A stretch of DNA of 64,000 nt. It comes from Propionibacteriales bacterium (GTDB lineage Bacteria > Actinomycetota > Actinomycetes > Propionibacteriales > Nocardioidaceae). This document shows positions 36,619 to 45,726 of the stretch, piece after piece. The stretch covers positions 1-64,000 of the forward strand of contig JAPLCA010000036.1 in NCBI GenBank assembly GCA_026392465.1. The letters are read 5' to 3'. A program made the position numbers and the translations under genes. Position 1 is the first letter of the stretch. Each line of letters starts with the position of its first letter. The notes beneath the pieces were generated by a model. That model had not been told where the DNA came from. It did not search any database and saw only the letters and a list, made by a program, of their open reading frames with translations.

Positions 36619-36987
36619 TCACTTCTTCTTTCCGGCGACGGTGCGCTTCGGACCCTTGCGGGTACGCGCGTTGGTCTTCGTGCGCTGGCCGCGGACGGGC
36701 AGGTGCGCGCGGTGGCGACGGCCCTGGTACGAACCGATCTCCATCTTGCGACGGATGTCGGCCGTGACCTCACGGCGCAGGTCGCCCTCGACCTGGTAGT
36801 TGGCCTCGATGTGGTCACGCAGCGCGACGAGGTGGTCGTCGGTCAGCTCGTGGACCCGCAGGTCGGGGCTGATGCCGGTGGCGGCGAGGGTGTCGGTGGC
36901 GCGGGTGCGCCCGACGCCGAAGATGTAGGTGAGTGCGATCTCGATGCGCTTGTCGCGCGGGAGATCGACTCCGACGAGGCGTGCCAT
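36619..36987 (-). CDS. rpsM: 30S ribosomal protein uS13
   Basis: 122 residues; head protein contacting tRNA and the 50S subunit. [26 protein letters not shown], then [25 protein letters not shown] (given in part: [18 protein letters not shown]). A 181-bp gap separates it from rpmJ and includes a 7-bp GC hairpin (37048-37054 / 37064-37070) of uncertain role. Confidence 0.97.
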   Translation of the reverse strand: MARLVGVDLPRDKRIEIALTYIFGVGRTRATDTLAATGISPDLRVHELTDDHLVALRDHIEANYQVEGDLRREVTADIRRKMEIGSYQGRRHRAHLPVRGQRTKTNARTRKGPKRTVAGKKK

Positions 36988-37168
36988 GGTGGCAGTTCCT
37001 TCCGGTACGGCAGAGGTGTCGTCACCTGAGGCGCCCCGGCTGCCTCCAGGACCCGTTCCTTGGGGGTCCTGAGCCGGGCCCCGGCCTCTGCGCCGGGGGT
37101 GACCCGTCGCCCTGGTGGGCGGCGGGAGCCGTCAGATGTTCAGTGTGGTCGCGGTGAAGAGGGTGCGA

Positions 37169-37282
37169 TCAGCCCTGGCGCTGCTTGTGCCGGGGGTTCT
37201 CGCAGATCACCATGACGCGGCCGTGGCGACGGATCACCTTGCACTTGTCACAGATCTTCTTCACGCTCGGGTTGACCTTCAT
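37169..37282 (-). CDS. rpmJ: 50S ribosomal protein bL36
   Basis: 37 residues: [20 protein letters not shown], then [17 protein letters not shown]. It is the zinc-binding form, with Cys11, Cys14, Cys27 and His32 as the CCCH ligand set. It sits in the conserved infA-rpmJ-rpsM order, 82 nt after infA. Confidence 0.97.
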   Translation of the reverse strand: MKVNPSVKKICDKCKVIRRHGRVMVICENPRHKQRQG

Positions 37283-37364
37283 CGAGAAGCTCTCTCTTCT
37301 TCAGTCTGAACGTGTTCGGTGTGCAGTTGTGGCGTGCTCGGCGACGTCGTTCCCGACGCGCCGC

Positions 37365-37586
37365 TCACTTGTAGCGGTAGACGATCCGTCCACGGCTGAG
37401 GTCGTACGGCGACAGCTCCACCACGACCCGGTCCTCGGGGAGGATGCGGATGTAGTGCTGGCGCATCTTGCCGCTGATGTGCGCCAGGACCTTGTGGCCG
37501 TTGGCCAGCTCGACCCGGAACATCGCGTTCGGGAGTGCCTCGACGACAGCACCCTCCATCTCGATGACGCCTTCTTTTTTCGCCAT
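37365..37586 (-). CDS. infA: Translation initiation factor IF-1
   Basis: 73 residues; an S1/OB-fold protein that binds the 30S A site during initiation. [20 protein letters not shown] and [20 protein letters not shown] are canonical. It is the first gene of this ribosomal transcript, preceded by a clear promoter rather than by map, its usual upstream neighbour. Confidence 0.98.
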   Translation of the reverse strand: MAKKEGVIEMEGAVVEALPNAMFRVELANGHKVLAHISGKMRQHYIRILPEDRVVVELSPYDLSRGRIVYRYK

Positions 37587-37720
37587 GGACCTCAGCTTCT
37601 CGGTTGATCGTCAGGGACGGCCCGGGCACGCGCGAAGACCCACGACTCCGAGGAGCCGCTTCCGACGAGGGGTGAACCACGAGGGCAGGAGTCGATGCGC
37701 CCGACATAGGCCGACAGGGA

Positions 37721-37750
37721 AGTCTACGTCGGTCGGGGCCCTCGTTTCAA
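37721..37750 (-). promoter_or_regulatory. Promoter for the infA-rpmJ-rpsM-rpoA operon
   Basis: On the minus strand TTGAAA (37750-37745), an 18-nt spacer, then TAGACT (37726-37721) lies 135 bp before infA. It matches the housekeeping sigma pattern and has the same 18-nt spacing as the rplM promoter. It would make the alpha operon independent of the secY-adk-map transcript. Confidence 0.6.
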
Positions 37751-37805
37751 ATCGAGGGCCGGTCCGCCCTGGCCACGCTGCACGGGGGCACGCCAGGATG
37801 GGGCG

Positions 37806-38537
37806 ATGAGGCTGGAGAACATCGTCTGGGCCTGCCGCGATCCCCGGGCCCTGGGGCGGTTCTGGGCTGCCGCGCTGGACGCCGAGGTGCTCGTCGAGTC
37901 CGACGACCACCTCGAGGCGCGGGTGCTGCTCGGACCCGACATGTTCCTCGACGCCTGCTTCGGCCCGCCGACCGACCCGCCCGAGGGTCCGCAGCGCCTG
38001 CACCTCGACCTGCGCGGCGGCCGTGGACAGGAGGCGGTCGTGCGGCGCCTGCTCTCGCTCGGCGCCCGCCCCGCCGACATCGGCCAGGGCGACGTCCCCT
38101 GGGTGGTGCTCGCCGACCCGGCCGGCAACGCGTTCTGCGTCATGGAGGACCGTGCCGCCTACGCCACGGGCACGGGTCCCGTCGCCGCGCTGCCGCTCGA
38201 CAGCGCCGATCCCGACCGCGACGCGCGGTTCTGGGCCGCGGTCACCGGCTGGGTCCCGACCGCCGACGACCCGCACGCGCTGCGGCACCCGTCCGGCCTC
38301 GGGCCGCTGCTGGAGCTCTGCCCCGAGCCGGAGCCGCGTCGGGCGCCCTCCGTGCTGCACCTCGACGTCCGACCGGACCCCGCCGACGTCGCGACGTCCC
38401 CGGACGCACCCCTGGACCTCGTGCGGGACCTGGGCGGGTCCGTCGCGGACCAGCCCGCACCGGGACTGCCCTGGACGGTGTGCGCCGACCCCTCGGGGAA
38501 CGCCGTCTGCGTCCTGGGCGTCCACCCGCCGGCGTGA
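37806..38537 (+). CDS. VOC family protein, two glyoxalase-like domains
   Basis: 243 residues made of two tandem VOC (glyoxalase/bleomycin-resistance) modules. Each begins with the pattern (N/D)PDRDARFWAA or RDPRALGRFWAAAL and ends with W(V/T)V(L/C)ADPxGNxxCV, about residues 100-115 and 220-238. In the first copy His of HLDLRG is a metal-ligand candidate; the second has HLDVRP. Likely a small-molecule binding or enzyme protein; substrate unknown. ATG start with AGGATGGGG upstream. Divergent from infA. Confidence 0.85.
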   Translation: MRLENIVWACRDPRALGRFWAAALDAEVLVESDDHLEARVLLGPDMFLDACFGPPTDPPEGPQRLHLDLRGGRGQEAVVRRLLSLGARPADIGQGDVPWVVLADPAGNAFCVMEDRAAYATGTGPVAALPLDSADPDRDARFWAAVTGWVPTADDPHALRHPSGLGPLLELCPEPEPRRAPSVLHLDVRPDPADVATSPDAPLDLVRDLGGSVADQPAPGLPWTVCADPSGNAVCVLGVHPPA

Positions 38538-38544
38538 GGGGCGG

Positions 38545-38985
38545 TCAGCCGGTGTAGCGGTCGATCAGCCGGGACAGCACGATCGCGGTGTCGGTGTGGT
38601 CGACGTTGTCGACCTCGGTGCGCACCCTCTCGAGCGCCCGCTCCAGGTCGCGCACGTCTCGCGCGACGATCCGCAGGATCGCGTCGGCCTGGCCCGACAC
38701 CGTGGCGGCGGCGTGGATCTCCGGGACCTTCGCGAAGGCCGACCTGAGGGCCTCGGGGGTGATCGTGCCCCGGCAGTGGACCTCGACGTACGCCTCGACC
38801 GCCCATCCCATGAGGTCGGGGTCGACGACGGCGGTGAAGCCCTTCACGACGCCGTCGGCGACGAGCCGGTCGACCCGACGCTTGACCGCGGGGGCGGACA
38901 GGCCCACGTCGGTCGCGATCCGGGCGTAGCCGGCCCGGCCGTCGCGGACGAGGTGGTCGATGATGCGGCGGTCGAGGTCGTCCAT
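38545..38985 (-). CDS. Lrp/AsnC family transcriptional regulator
   Basis: 146 residues. The N-terminal winged-helix domain (MDDLDRRIIDHLVRDGRAGY; VGLSAPAVKRRVDRLVADGVV) is followed by a RAM ligand-binding domain (VEVHCRGT; AATVSGQADAILRIVARDV). Lrp proteins sense amino acids. It is divergent from the DDAH-like gene, the pairing found for arginine/ornithine regulators, so it probably controls that gene in response to an amino acid. ATG 38985 gives the usual MDDLD start; an in-frame ATG at 39000 is less likely. Confidence 0.92.
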   Translation of the reverse strand: MDDLDRRIIDHLVRDGRAGYARIATDVGLSAPAVKRRVDRLVADGVVKGFTAVVDPDLMGWAVEAYVEVHCRGTITPEALRSAFAKVPEIHAAATVSGQADAILRIVARDVRDLERALERVRTEVDNVDHTDTAIVLSRLIDRYTG

Positions 38986-38996
38986 GGACCCATGAT

Positions 38997-39102
38997 GCAA
39001 CGAATCGCCATGTCCACGGCCAGAACGTCAGGATCCTGCGTGGAGACGTGCAGTTTCGAACTCTCGGTTCACTACGACGCCGATCTACCATGGAATCGTT
39101 GC
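38997..39102. promoter_or_regulatory. Candidate Lrp half-sites between regulator and DDAH gene
   Basis: GCAACGA (38997-39003) and its complement TCGTTGC (39096-39102) stand about 100 bp apart in inverted orientation, each followed by a CATG-type context (CGCCATG and CATGGAA). Lrp octamers wrap DNA with such spaced sites. The rest of the 152-bp gap shows no gene. Evidence is only the symmetry. Confidence 0.3.
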
Positions 39103-39137
39103 GTCGCAGGGGTGACGCCACTGATCAGGAGGCCGCC

Positions 39138-40025
39138 GTGACCGTGCTCGAGACCCGCCCAGCCATCCAGGTCCCCGTGGATCCCGCCCCCGCGCGGCAG
39201 GTCACCCGGACCGCGCGGACCCGCTCGTACCTCATGTGCGCACCGACCCACTTCGACGTCACCTACGCGATCAACGCGTGGATGCGTCCGGGGGTCGCCG
39301 TCGACCGCGAGCGCGCGCTCGTGCAGTGGGAGGTGCTGCGCCAGACGTACAGCGCCCTGGGCCACCGGGTGGAGGTGCTGGACGCGACGCCGGGCCTGCC
39401 CGACATGGTGTTCGCCGCGAACGGCGCGACCGTCGTCGGCCGCCGCGCGTACGGCGCCCGCTTCCGCCACCCCGAGCGCGCGGCCGAGGCGGTCGAGCAC
39501 GCCGCGTGGCTGCGGGAGCACGGCGTCGACGTCGCCCAGCCCGGGCAGACCAACGAGGGCGAGGGCGACTTCCTCGTGCTCGGCTCGATGATCCTGGCGG
39601 GCACGGGCTTCCGGACGAGCCTGCACGCACACGTCGAGGCGGCGCGCGTGCTGGACCGTCCGGTCGTCAGCCTGCAGCTCGTCGACCCGCGCTTCTACCA
39701 CCTCGACACCGCGCTGGCCGTGCTCGACGACGGCAACGGCGACGCCCCGGCCGACATCGCCTACCTGCCGTCGGCGTTCTCCGACCACAGCCGTCGCACG
39801 CTGCGCGAGCTCTTCCCCGACGCGGTGGAGTGCAGCGAGGAGGACGCCCTGGTGCTCGGGCTGAACGCCGTGAGCGACGGACGCCACGTCGTCCTGCCCG
39901 TGCAGGCGCGCCACCTCGTCCACCAGCTCGAGGAGCGCGGCTACGTCCCGGTCCCAGTCGACGTGAGCGAGCTGCTCAAGGCCGGCGGCAGCGTCAAGTG
40001 CTGCACGCAGGAGCACCACCGCTGA
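39138..40025 (+). CDS. Dimethylargininase (DDAH)-like amidinotransferase-fold hydrolase
   Basis: 295 residues of the guanidine-modifying (pentein) fold. Family blocks are MCAPTHFDVTY, DMVFAANGATVVG, EGEGDFLV, FYHLDTALAVLDDG with the catalytic His, and GGSVKCCTQE with the probable nucleophile Cys288. Members release citrulline from methylarginines or act on arginine/ornithine-pathway guanidines, so the exact substrate is uncertain. GTG start with a perfect AGGAGG (39127-39132). Divergent Lrp regulator upstream; the usual ornithine aminotransferase partner is absent. Confidence 0.88.
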   Translation: MTVLETRPAIQVPVDPAPARQVTRTARTRSYLMCAPTHFDVTYAINAWMRPGVAVDRERALVQWEVLRQTYSALGHRVEVLDATPGLPDMVFAANGATVVGRRAYGARFRHPERAAEAVEHAAWLREHGVDVAQPGQTNEGEGDFLVLGSMILAGTGFRTSLHAHVEAARVLDRPVVSLQLVDPRFYHLDTALAVLDDGNGDAPADIAYLPSAFSDHSRRTLRELFPDAVECSEEDALVLGLNAVSDGRHVVLPVQARHLVHQLEERGYVPVPVDVSELLKAGGSVKCCTQEHHR

Positions 40026-40073
40026 GCCCGAGACCCGCGCGACGACTCGACACGGCGCCGCTGAGACCTCCCG

Positions 40074-40721
40074 TCAGCGGCGGTAGGCGTCGAGGTCGGC
40101 GGAGAGCTCGGCGAACAGCGCCTCGTTGAGCCCGAAGACCAGCCGGACCTCGGCGAGGACGTCGAGCCGCTCCTGGGCGGTGAGCTGCAGGGCGTCGAGG
40201 CGCTGGCGGTAGGCGTCCTTGTACGGCTTGGGCTTCGGCACGTCGGCGAAGGCGTAGAAGGCGAGCCCGTCGTGTTCGAGGTCGAACGTCCGCCCCAGCA
40301 CCCGACCGATGGCGCGGCCTCCGGAGAGGTCGCCGAGGTAGCGGGTGTAGTGGTGCGCCACGTACCGGACAGGGTGCTCGCGGGTGCTCTCGATCCGCGC
40401 CACGTAGGCGTCGGTCGCGGGCGTCGCGGCGTCGCCGGTGCCCCAGTGCGCGACGTCGTCGAGGATCGCCGACGACCGCTCCAGGGCGGGGTCCAGGACG
40501 GCGTCGACCGCGGGGTGCCCGGCGAGGGCTCGTCCCGCGGCCTCCAGCGCCGCGTACACGCGCTGCAGACGTGCGAGGTAGTCGGCGTAGCCGCGCGGCG
40601 AGACCCGGCCGGCGAGCAGCTCGCTCATGAAGGCCGAGCCCTCCGCGGACTCGTGCTCACGTCGGGAGCCGTCGCGCAGCAGACGCGACAACGAGGAGGT
40701 GTCCGGCTCGATGATCGTCAT
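40074..40721 (-). CDS. Biliverdin-producing heme oxygenase
   Basis: 215 residues. Opens heme to biliverdin, CO and iron. The proximal ligand is His23 (SRREHESAE); the distal helix is RYLGDLSGGRAIG (about 134-146). The length equals HmuO-type enzymes. It has an IdeR/DtxR-type box 53-72 bp upstream of the ATG, so it is expected to be induced when iron is scarce and to help acquire iron from heme. No heme importer lies beside it. Confidence 0.95.
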   Translation of the reverse strand: MTIIEPDTSSLSRLLRDGSRREHESAEGSAFMSELLAGRVSPRGYADYLARLQRVYAALEAAGRALAGHPAVDAVLDPALERSSAILDDVAHWGTGDAATPATDAYVARIESTREHPVRYVAHHYTRYLGDLSGGRAIGRVLGRTFDLEHDGLAFYAFADVPKPKPYKDAYRQRLDALQLTAQERLDVLAEVRLVFGLNEALFAELSADLDAYRR

Positions 40722-40774
40722 GTCTGCCTCTCGTGCGCCCCGACCGTCCGGGTCGGCCGACCCGTGCTCGAAGC

Positions 40775-40793
40775 ATAGGCTAGGCAACCCTAA
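40775..40793 (-). promoter_or_regulatory. IdeR/DtxR-type iron box upstream of heme oxygenase
   Basis: The minus strand reads TTAGGGTTGCCTAGCCTAT, close to the 19-bp DtxR/IdeR consensus TTAGGTTAGGCTAACCTAA, with the outer TTAGG/CCTA halves kept. It lies where a repressor would block transcription of the heme oxygenase gene under iron-replete conditions. Confidence 0.65.
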
Positions 40794-40914
40794 GCGGTCT
40801 ACCAGGGTCACACCGTGGACCGTGGCCGACTCCCGGCCTCGCTCGGCCGTCCGACGGCGACCACTTCCGTCACACACGTCCCACGCGCCACCAAAATCCC
40901 GTACGCTGCTCGGC

Positions 40915-42819
40915 GTGTCGCGTTCTCGGGTGCTGTCAGCACTGCTATCTTCCCTCGCCGCCGTCCTGGTGGCCGGGACGCTGGTCGCTGCGCCCACCGC
41001 CCAGGCGGCATCGACGCTGCTCTGCTCGGGCTACGCGAACTGCCTGCGCGCCGGGTACGACCACCACGGCTACGAGCAGAACCAGCGCACGAGCTACTGG
41101 AACATGTATGGCGGCACGAACTGCACCAACTACGTCGCGTACCGCCTCGTCACCACGAACGGCATGGCGAACCGGCGGCCGGCCTCCGGCGTGGGCAACG
41201 CACGGGACTGGGGCACGACCATGGCCTCCATCACCGACGGCACGCCCGCCGTCGGCTCCGTGGCCTGGTGGGGCCGCACCGGCAACCACGTCGCGTACGT
41301 CGAGCGAGTCGCCTCCCCCACCGAGATCATCGTGTCGGAGTCGAACTGGGGCCGTGACTTCGACCACCGCCGCATCACGAAGTCCGGCTCCGGCTGGCCG
41401 GACGGCTTCATCCACTTCGCCGACCCCGACGTCACCCCGCGCTTCACCTCGGCCCCGCGACCGACGTTCGCCGGTGCCGAGAAGGTCGGCAGCCTGCTGA
41501 CCGCGCGCGCCGGCTCCTGGTCGCCGACGGCCACCCTGACCTACCAGTGGGTCGCCGACGGGACGCCGATCCGCGGCGCCACCTCGTCGACCTACCGGCT
41601 GACCGCGGCCGAGCGCGGCCGCAAGGTCCACGTCGTCGTCACCGGACGGCGCGCCGGGTACCCCGCGACGCCGTCGACGTCGGCACGCACGTCCAAGCCG
41701 ATCGCGGCCGGCGACTTCGGCACCACCGCGCGCCCGACCCTGACGGGCACGGAGCGCGTGGGGGCCCAGCTGGTCGCCTCCGCCCCCAGCTGGAAGCCGG
41801 CGGCCACGCTCGACTACCAGTGGTACGCCGACGACGAGATCATCCCTGGAGCCACGGGCAGCACCCTGCCGCTCGACGCCAGCCGGCTGGGGCAGCGCAT
41901 CGGCGTGGTCGCCACGGGATCACGACCGGGCTACAACACGCAGGTGCTGGAGTCCGCGTCCGTCACCGACCCAGTCGCCCCGGGCGTCTTCGATCTCGCA
42001 CCGGCACCCGTCGTCGCGGGCACCTCCGCGGTCGGGTCGGTCCTCACCGCGACCACCGCGACGTGGTCGCCGTCGGCGACGCTCGCCTACCAGTGGTTCT
42101 CCGACGACACCCCGATCGCCGGCGCCACCACGGCGCGCTACACCGTGACCCCGGACGACCGAGGGCACCGGCTGCACGTCGTGGTCACCGGCTCGCGCAC
42201 CGCGTACACGACCACGCGGGTCGCGTCCCAGCCGACCGAGCCCGTCGCGCCCGGCCAGTTCACGACGACGGCGCGTCCGGTGCTCTCCGGCGCAGCCCAG
42301 GTCGGCACCGTGCTGCAGGTCCGCGCCGACGCGTGGTCCCCGGTCGCCACCTTCACCTACCAGTGGTTCGCCGACGGCCGGGCCATCCCCGGCGCCACAG
42401 GCACCAGCTACCGCCTCACGTCCGCGGACCGCGGCAAGCGCATCCGCGTCGGGGTCACGGGCACACGCGACGGCTACGTCACCCGCACGCTGTCCTCGAG
42501 CCGGACCACGCCGCCCGTCCAGGCGGCGCCGGTGGCGTTCACGTCGGTGCACCGACCGGTGCTCTCCGGCGCGGCCCAGGTCGGCGTGGTGCTGCGGGCG
42601 ACCACCCACTCGTGGTCCCCCGTGGCTGCCTTCAGCTACCGCTGGTACGCCAACGGCCGCCTGATCCCGGGGGCGACGGGCAGCGCCTACCGTCCGGTGG
42701 CCGCCGACCGCGGCAAGCGGATCCACGTGACGGTCACCGGCAGCCGCAGCGGCTACGTCGCCCGGACGCTCGCCTCGACGCGGACCACGGCGCCCGTCGC
42801 GGCCGCGCCGCGCCGCTGA
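40915..42819 (+). CDS. Secreted CHAP-domain hydrolase with five Ig-like repeats
   Basis: 634 residues. Signal peptide (about 1-31), then a CHAP domain (about 32-165) with catalytic Cys70 in GGTNCTNYVAYR, His125 in TGNHVAYVE and polar partners in SESNWG. CHAP domains cleave peptidoglycan as amidases or endopeptidases. After it come five repeats of about 85 residues, each with a YQW(F/Y)ADG...IPGAT core and a RGKRIHVVVTG(S/T)R end; they resemble the Ig-like repeats of actinobacterial surface proteins and may bind cell wall or sugars. GTG start in a stretch with no better candidate. Possibly a cell-separation or remodelling enzyme. Confidence 0.88.
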   Translation: MSRSRVLSALLSSLAAVLVAGTLVAAPTAQAASTLLCSGYANCLRAGYDHHGYEQNQRTSYWNMYGGTNCTNYVAYRLVTTNGMANRRPASGVGNARDWGTTMASITDGTPAVGSVAWWGRTGNHVAYVERVASPTEIIVSESNWGRDFDHRRITKSGSGWPDGFIHFADPDVTPRFTSAPRPTFAGAEKVGSLLTARAGSWSPTATLTYQWVADGTPIRGATSSTYRLTAAERGRKVHVVVTGRRAGYPATPSTSARTSKPIAAGDFGTTARPTLTGTERVGAQLVASAPSWKPAATLDYQWYADDEIIPGATGSTLPLDASRLGQRIGVVATGSRPGYNTQVLESASVTDPVAPGVFDLAPAPVVAGTSAVGSVLTATTATWSPSATLAYQWFSDDTPIAGATTARYTVTPDDRGHRLHVVVTGSRTAYTTTRVASQPTEPVAPGQFTTTARPVLSGAAQVGTVLQVRADAWSPVATFTYQWFADGRAIPGATGTSYRLTSADRGKRIRVGVTGTRDGYVTRTLSSSRTTPPVQAAPVAFTSVHRPVLSGAAQVGVVLRATTHSWSPVAAFSYRWYANGRLIPGATGSAYRPVAADRGKRIHVTVTGSRSGYVARTLASTRTTAPVAAAPRR

Positions 42820-42850
42820 CCCCGGGGCCGCGCGTCGGGCAGTCCGACGT

Positions 42851-43690
42851 CTACGACGCGTCGTCGCCCGCGTAGGGGACGCCGAGCTCGGCGAGCCGCG
42901 CCCGGCCACCGTCGAGTGCCGTCAGCACCCACGCGCCCTCCGCGGTCCACGTGACCGTGTGCTCCCAGTGGGCGGCCCAGGAGCCGTCGTCGGACACCAC
43001 CGTCCAGTGGTCGTCGAGGGTGCGGGTGTCGGCGGAGCCGAGCGTGACCATCGGCTCGACCGCCAGGACGAGACCCGGCACGATGCGCGGGCCCTTGCCG
43101 GGCCGTCCGACGTTCGGCACGTCGGGCGCCTGGTGCATGGCGGTGCCGATGCCGTGCCCGGTGTAGCCGTCGGCGATCCCGTAGGCGCCCGCGGAACGCA
43201 CGCTGCGCTCGATCGCGTGGCTCACGTCGCCGACGCGCCGGCCCACCCCGCCGGCAGCGATGCCGGCCCAGAGCGCCCGCTCGGTGTCGTCGACGAGCTG
43301 CTGGACCTCGGGCGCGACCTCCCCGACGGTGATCGTCACCGCCGAGTCCCCGTGCCACCCGTCGACGATCGCGCCGCAGTCGATCGAGACCACGTCGCCC
43401 TCGCGCAACACCCGTGCTCCGGGGATGCCGTGCACGACCTCGTCGTTGACGGACGCGCAGATGACGCCCGGGAACCCGGGCACACCGGGCTCGGCGCCGT
43501 AGTGCAGGAAGTTGGACGTCGCGCCGTGCGCGCGGATCGTGTCGTGGGCGACGGCGTCGAGCTCGGCCGTGGTCACGCCCGGCGCGACGGTCTCCCGGAC
43601 CGCCTCGAGGGCGTGGGCGACGACGAGACCGGCGCGGCGCATGAGCGCCACCTGCTCGGCCGTCTTGATCTCGATACCGCGACCGAACAC
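42851..43690 (-). CDS. map: Methionine aminopeptidase, type I
   Basis: 279 residues; removes the initiator Met from nascent proteins. The metal ligands are in place: Asp in VSIDCGAIVDGWHGDSA (two), His in YTGHGIGTAMH, Glu in LAVEPMVTLG and Glu in HWEHTVTW. HYGAEPGVPGFPGVICASVN is the substrate-side block. GTG 43690 follows GGGGGAG. It is the last gene of secY-adk-map; infA, normally next, is 5.3 kb away. Confidence 0.95.
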   Translation of the reverse strand: MFGRGIEIKTAEQVALMRRAGLVVAHALEAVRETVAPGVTTAELDAVAHDTIRAHGATSNFLHYGAEPGVPGFPGVICASVNDEVVHGIPGARVLREGDVVSIDCGAIVDGWHGDSAVTITVGEVAPEVQQLVDDTERALWAGIAAGGVGRRVGDVSHAIERSVRSAGAYGIADGYTGHGIGTAMHQAPDVPNVGRPGKGPRIVPGLVLAVEPMVTLGSADTRTLDDHWTVVSDDGSWAAHWEHTVTWTAEGAWVLTALDGGRARLAELGVPYAGDDAS

Positions 43691-43709
43691 GGTCTCCCCC
43701 GGTCTCGGG

Positions 43710-44276
43710 TCAGAGGCCGAGTGCGGCGTCGATGCGCGCCTCGACCTCGTCGACCGTGCCCATGCCGTCGACCTCGCGCAGCAGGCCACGCTCACGGTAG
43801 ACCGGCAGCAGGGGCGCCGTCTCCGCGATGTAGACCTCTTGGCGGTGACGGATGACGTCCTCGGTGTCGTCGGCACGCCCGCTGGTCTCGGCCCGCTTCA
43901 GCAGCCGGGCGATCAGCTCCTCGTGGTCCACCGTCAGCACGAGCACGTGGTCGAGCTCGGAGCCGAGGTCGGCGAGGATCCGGTCGAGCGTCGAGACCTG
44001 CTCGAGCGTGCGCGGGTAGCCGTCGAGGATGAAGGACTCGCGGGCGTCGTCCTGGGCGAGCCGGTCCTGCACCATGGCGTTCGTGACCTCGTCGGGCACG
44101 TACTCCCCCGCGTCCATGTAGCGCTGCGCGGTGCGACCGAGCTCGGTCTGCTGCTGCACGTTCGCCCGGAAGATGTCGCCGGTCGACACGTGCGCGCCGT
44201 GGATGCGCTGCGCGAGGGTCGCCGCCTGCGTGCCCTTGCCGGCACCGGGCGGACCCATGATGAGGAGACGAGTCAC
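43710..44276 (-). CDS. adk: Adenylate kinase
   Basis: 188 residues; interconverts ATP + AMP and 2 ADP. P-loop GPPGAGKGTQA (about 8-18), AMP site HVSTGDIFRANV, FILDGYPRT, and a short lid without zinc Cys residues, so it is the short-form enzyme. GTG start overlapping the secY stop (GTGA). Confidence 0.97.
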   Translation of the reverse strand: MTRLLIMGPPGAGKGTQAATLAQRIHGAHVSTGDIFRANVQQQTELGRTAQRYMDAGEYVPDEVTNAMVQDRLAQDDARESFILDGYPRTLEQVSTLDRILADLGSELDHVLVLTVDHEELIARLLKRAETSGRADDTEDVIRHRQEVYIAETAPLLPVYRERGLLREVDGMGTVDEVEARIDAALGL

Positions 44277-45577
44277 CGCAGGAACCCTTCGTAGTTGCGC
44301 TGCTGGAGCTGGCTCTCGATCTGCTTCACCGTGTCGAGGCCGACGCCCACGATGATGAGGATCGAGGTGCCGCCGAACGGGAAGTTCTGGCTGGCGCCGA
44401 GCAGCGCCACGGCCACCATCGGGATCAGGGCGATGAGCCCCAGGTAGACCGCGCCCGGTGCCGTGATACGGCTCAGGACGTAGGCCAGGTAGTCCTGCGT
44501 CGGACGGCCGGCGCGGATGCCGGGGATGAAGCCGCCGTACTTGCGCATGTTGTCGGCGACCTCCTCCGGGTTGAACGTGATCGCCACGTAGAAGTAGGCG
44601 AAGAACACGATCAGGGCGAAGTACGTGATCATGTAGTACGGGTGGTCACCGCGCACGAAGTGGTCGGTGATGAACACCGCGCCCGGTCCGTCGGGACGGA
44701 ACTGCGCATACAGCGCCGGCAGGTACAGCAGGCTCGAGGCGAAGATGACCGGGATGATGCCGGCCTGGTTGACCTTGAGCGGGATGTACGTCGACGAGCC
44801 GCCGAACATCCGCCGCCCGACCATGCGCTTGGCGTACTGGACCGGGATCCGGCGCTGCGCCTGCTCGATCAGGATGACGGCGGCGACGATGACGAGACCG
44901 ACGAGGACCACGACGGAGAACGTCGCCCAGCCCTTCTGCTCCTTGATCAGCCACATGGCGCCCGGGAACGTGGCGACGACCTGCGTGAAGATCAGGATCG
45001 ACATGCCGTTGCCGACGCCACGGTCGGTCACGAGCTCGCCGAGCCACATGATGACGGCGGTGCCCGCGACCATCGTGAGGACGATCAGCAGGAAGGCCGG
45101 GATGCTGTCGGGACGGTAGAGCAGCTCACCGCAGTCGACGCCGCCGAACAGCTGGCCGCTGCGTGCGAGGGCCACGATGCCCGTCGCCTGCAGGACGGCG
45201 AGGCCGAGCGTCAGGTAGCGGGTGTACTGCGTGATCTTGGCCTGGCCGGACTGGCCCTCCTTCTTGAGGGCCTCCAGCCGCGGGATGACGACGACGAGCA
45301 GCTGCAGGATGATGCTCGCGGTGATGTAGGGCATGATGCCCAGCGCGAACACGGTCAGCTGCAGGAGCGCACCGCCGGAGAAGACGTTGATGAGCGCGAA
45401 GAGGCTGCTGTTCTCGCCCTGCGAGGCGAGGTCGACGCAGCGCTGCACGTTGCTCACGTTGATGCCGGGGGCCGGCAGCGTCGAGCCGAACCGGAACAGC
45501 ACGATCACGGCGAGCACGAACAGCAGCTTGCGTCGAAGGTCAGGCGTCTTGAACGCGTTGACGAAGGCGCTGAGCAC
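44273..45577 (-). CDS. secY: Preprotein translocase subunit SecY
   Basis: 434 residues, ten transmembrane helices; the channel of the Sec export machine. Landmarks are MLSAFVNAFKTPDLRRKLLF, GIMPYITASIILQLL (the plug/TM2 region), GIRAGRPTQDYLAYVLSRIT and the C-terminal SQLQQRNYEGFLR. GTG start with AGGAGG upstream. First gene of secY-adk-map after a 212-bp gap with a terminator. Confidence 0.98.
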   Translation of the reverse strand: MLSAFVNAFKTPDLRRKLLFVLAVIVLFRFGSTLPAPGINVSNVQRCVDLASQGENSSLFALINVFSGGALLQLTVFALGIMPYITASIILQLLVVVIPRLEALKKEGQSGQAKITQYTRYLTLGLAVLQATGIVALARSGQLFGGVDCGELLYRPDSIPAFLLIVLTMVAGTAVIMWLGELVTDRGVGNGMSILIFTQVVATFPGAMWLIKEQKGWATFSVVVLVGLVIVAAVILIEQAQRRIPVQYAKRMVGRRMFGGSSTYIPLKVNQAGIIPVIFASSLLYLPALYAQFRPDGPGAVFITDHFVRGDHPYYMITYFALIVFFAYFYVAITFNPEEVADNMRKYGGFIPGIRAGRPTQDYLAYVLSRITAPGAVYLGLIALIPMVAVALLGASQNFPFGGTSILIIVGVGLDTVKQIESQLQQRNYEGFLR

Positions 45578-45726
45578 CGGGTGTCCTCCTCGATCGTGGG
45601 CCCCTGGCGGGACCTCGGCGACTCTAACAGTCAGTTCTCGCAGATCAGCCGTTGCCCGGTCGTTGCACCACGTGCGTGGGGCGGTCGCCCGGGACGGGCC
45701 GCGGCCTGCGAGGGCCGGACGACGAA

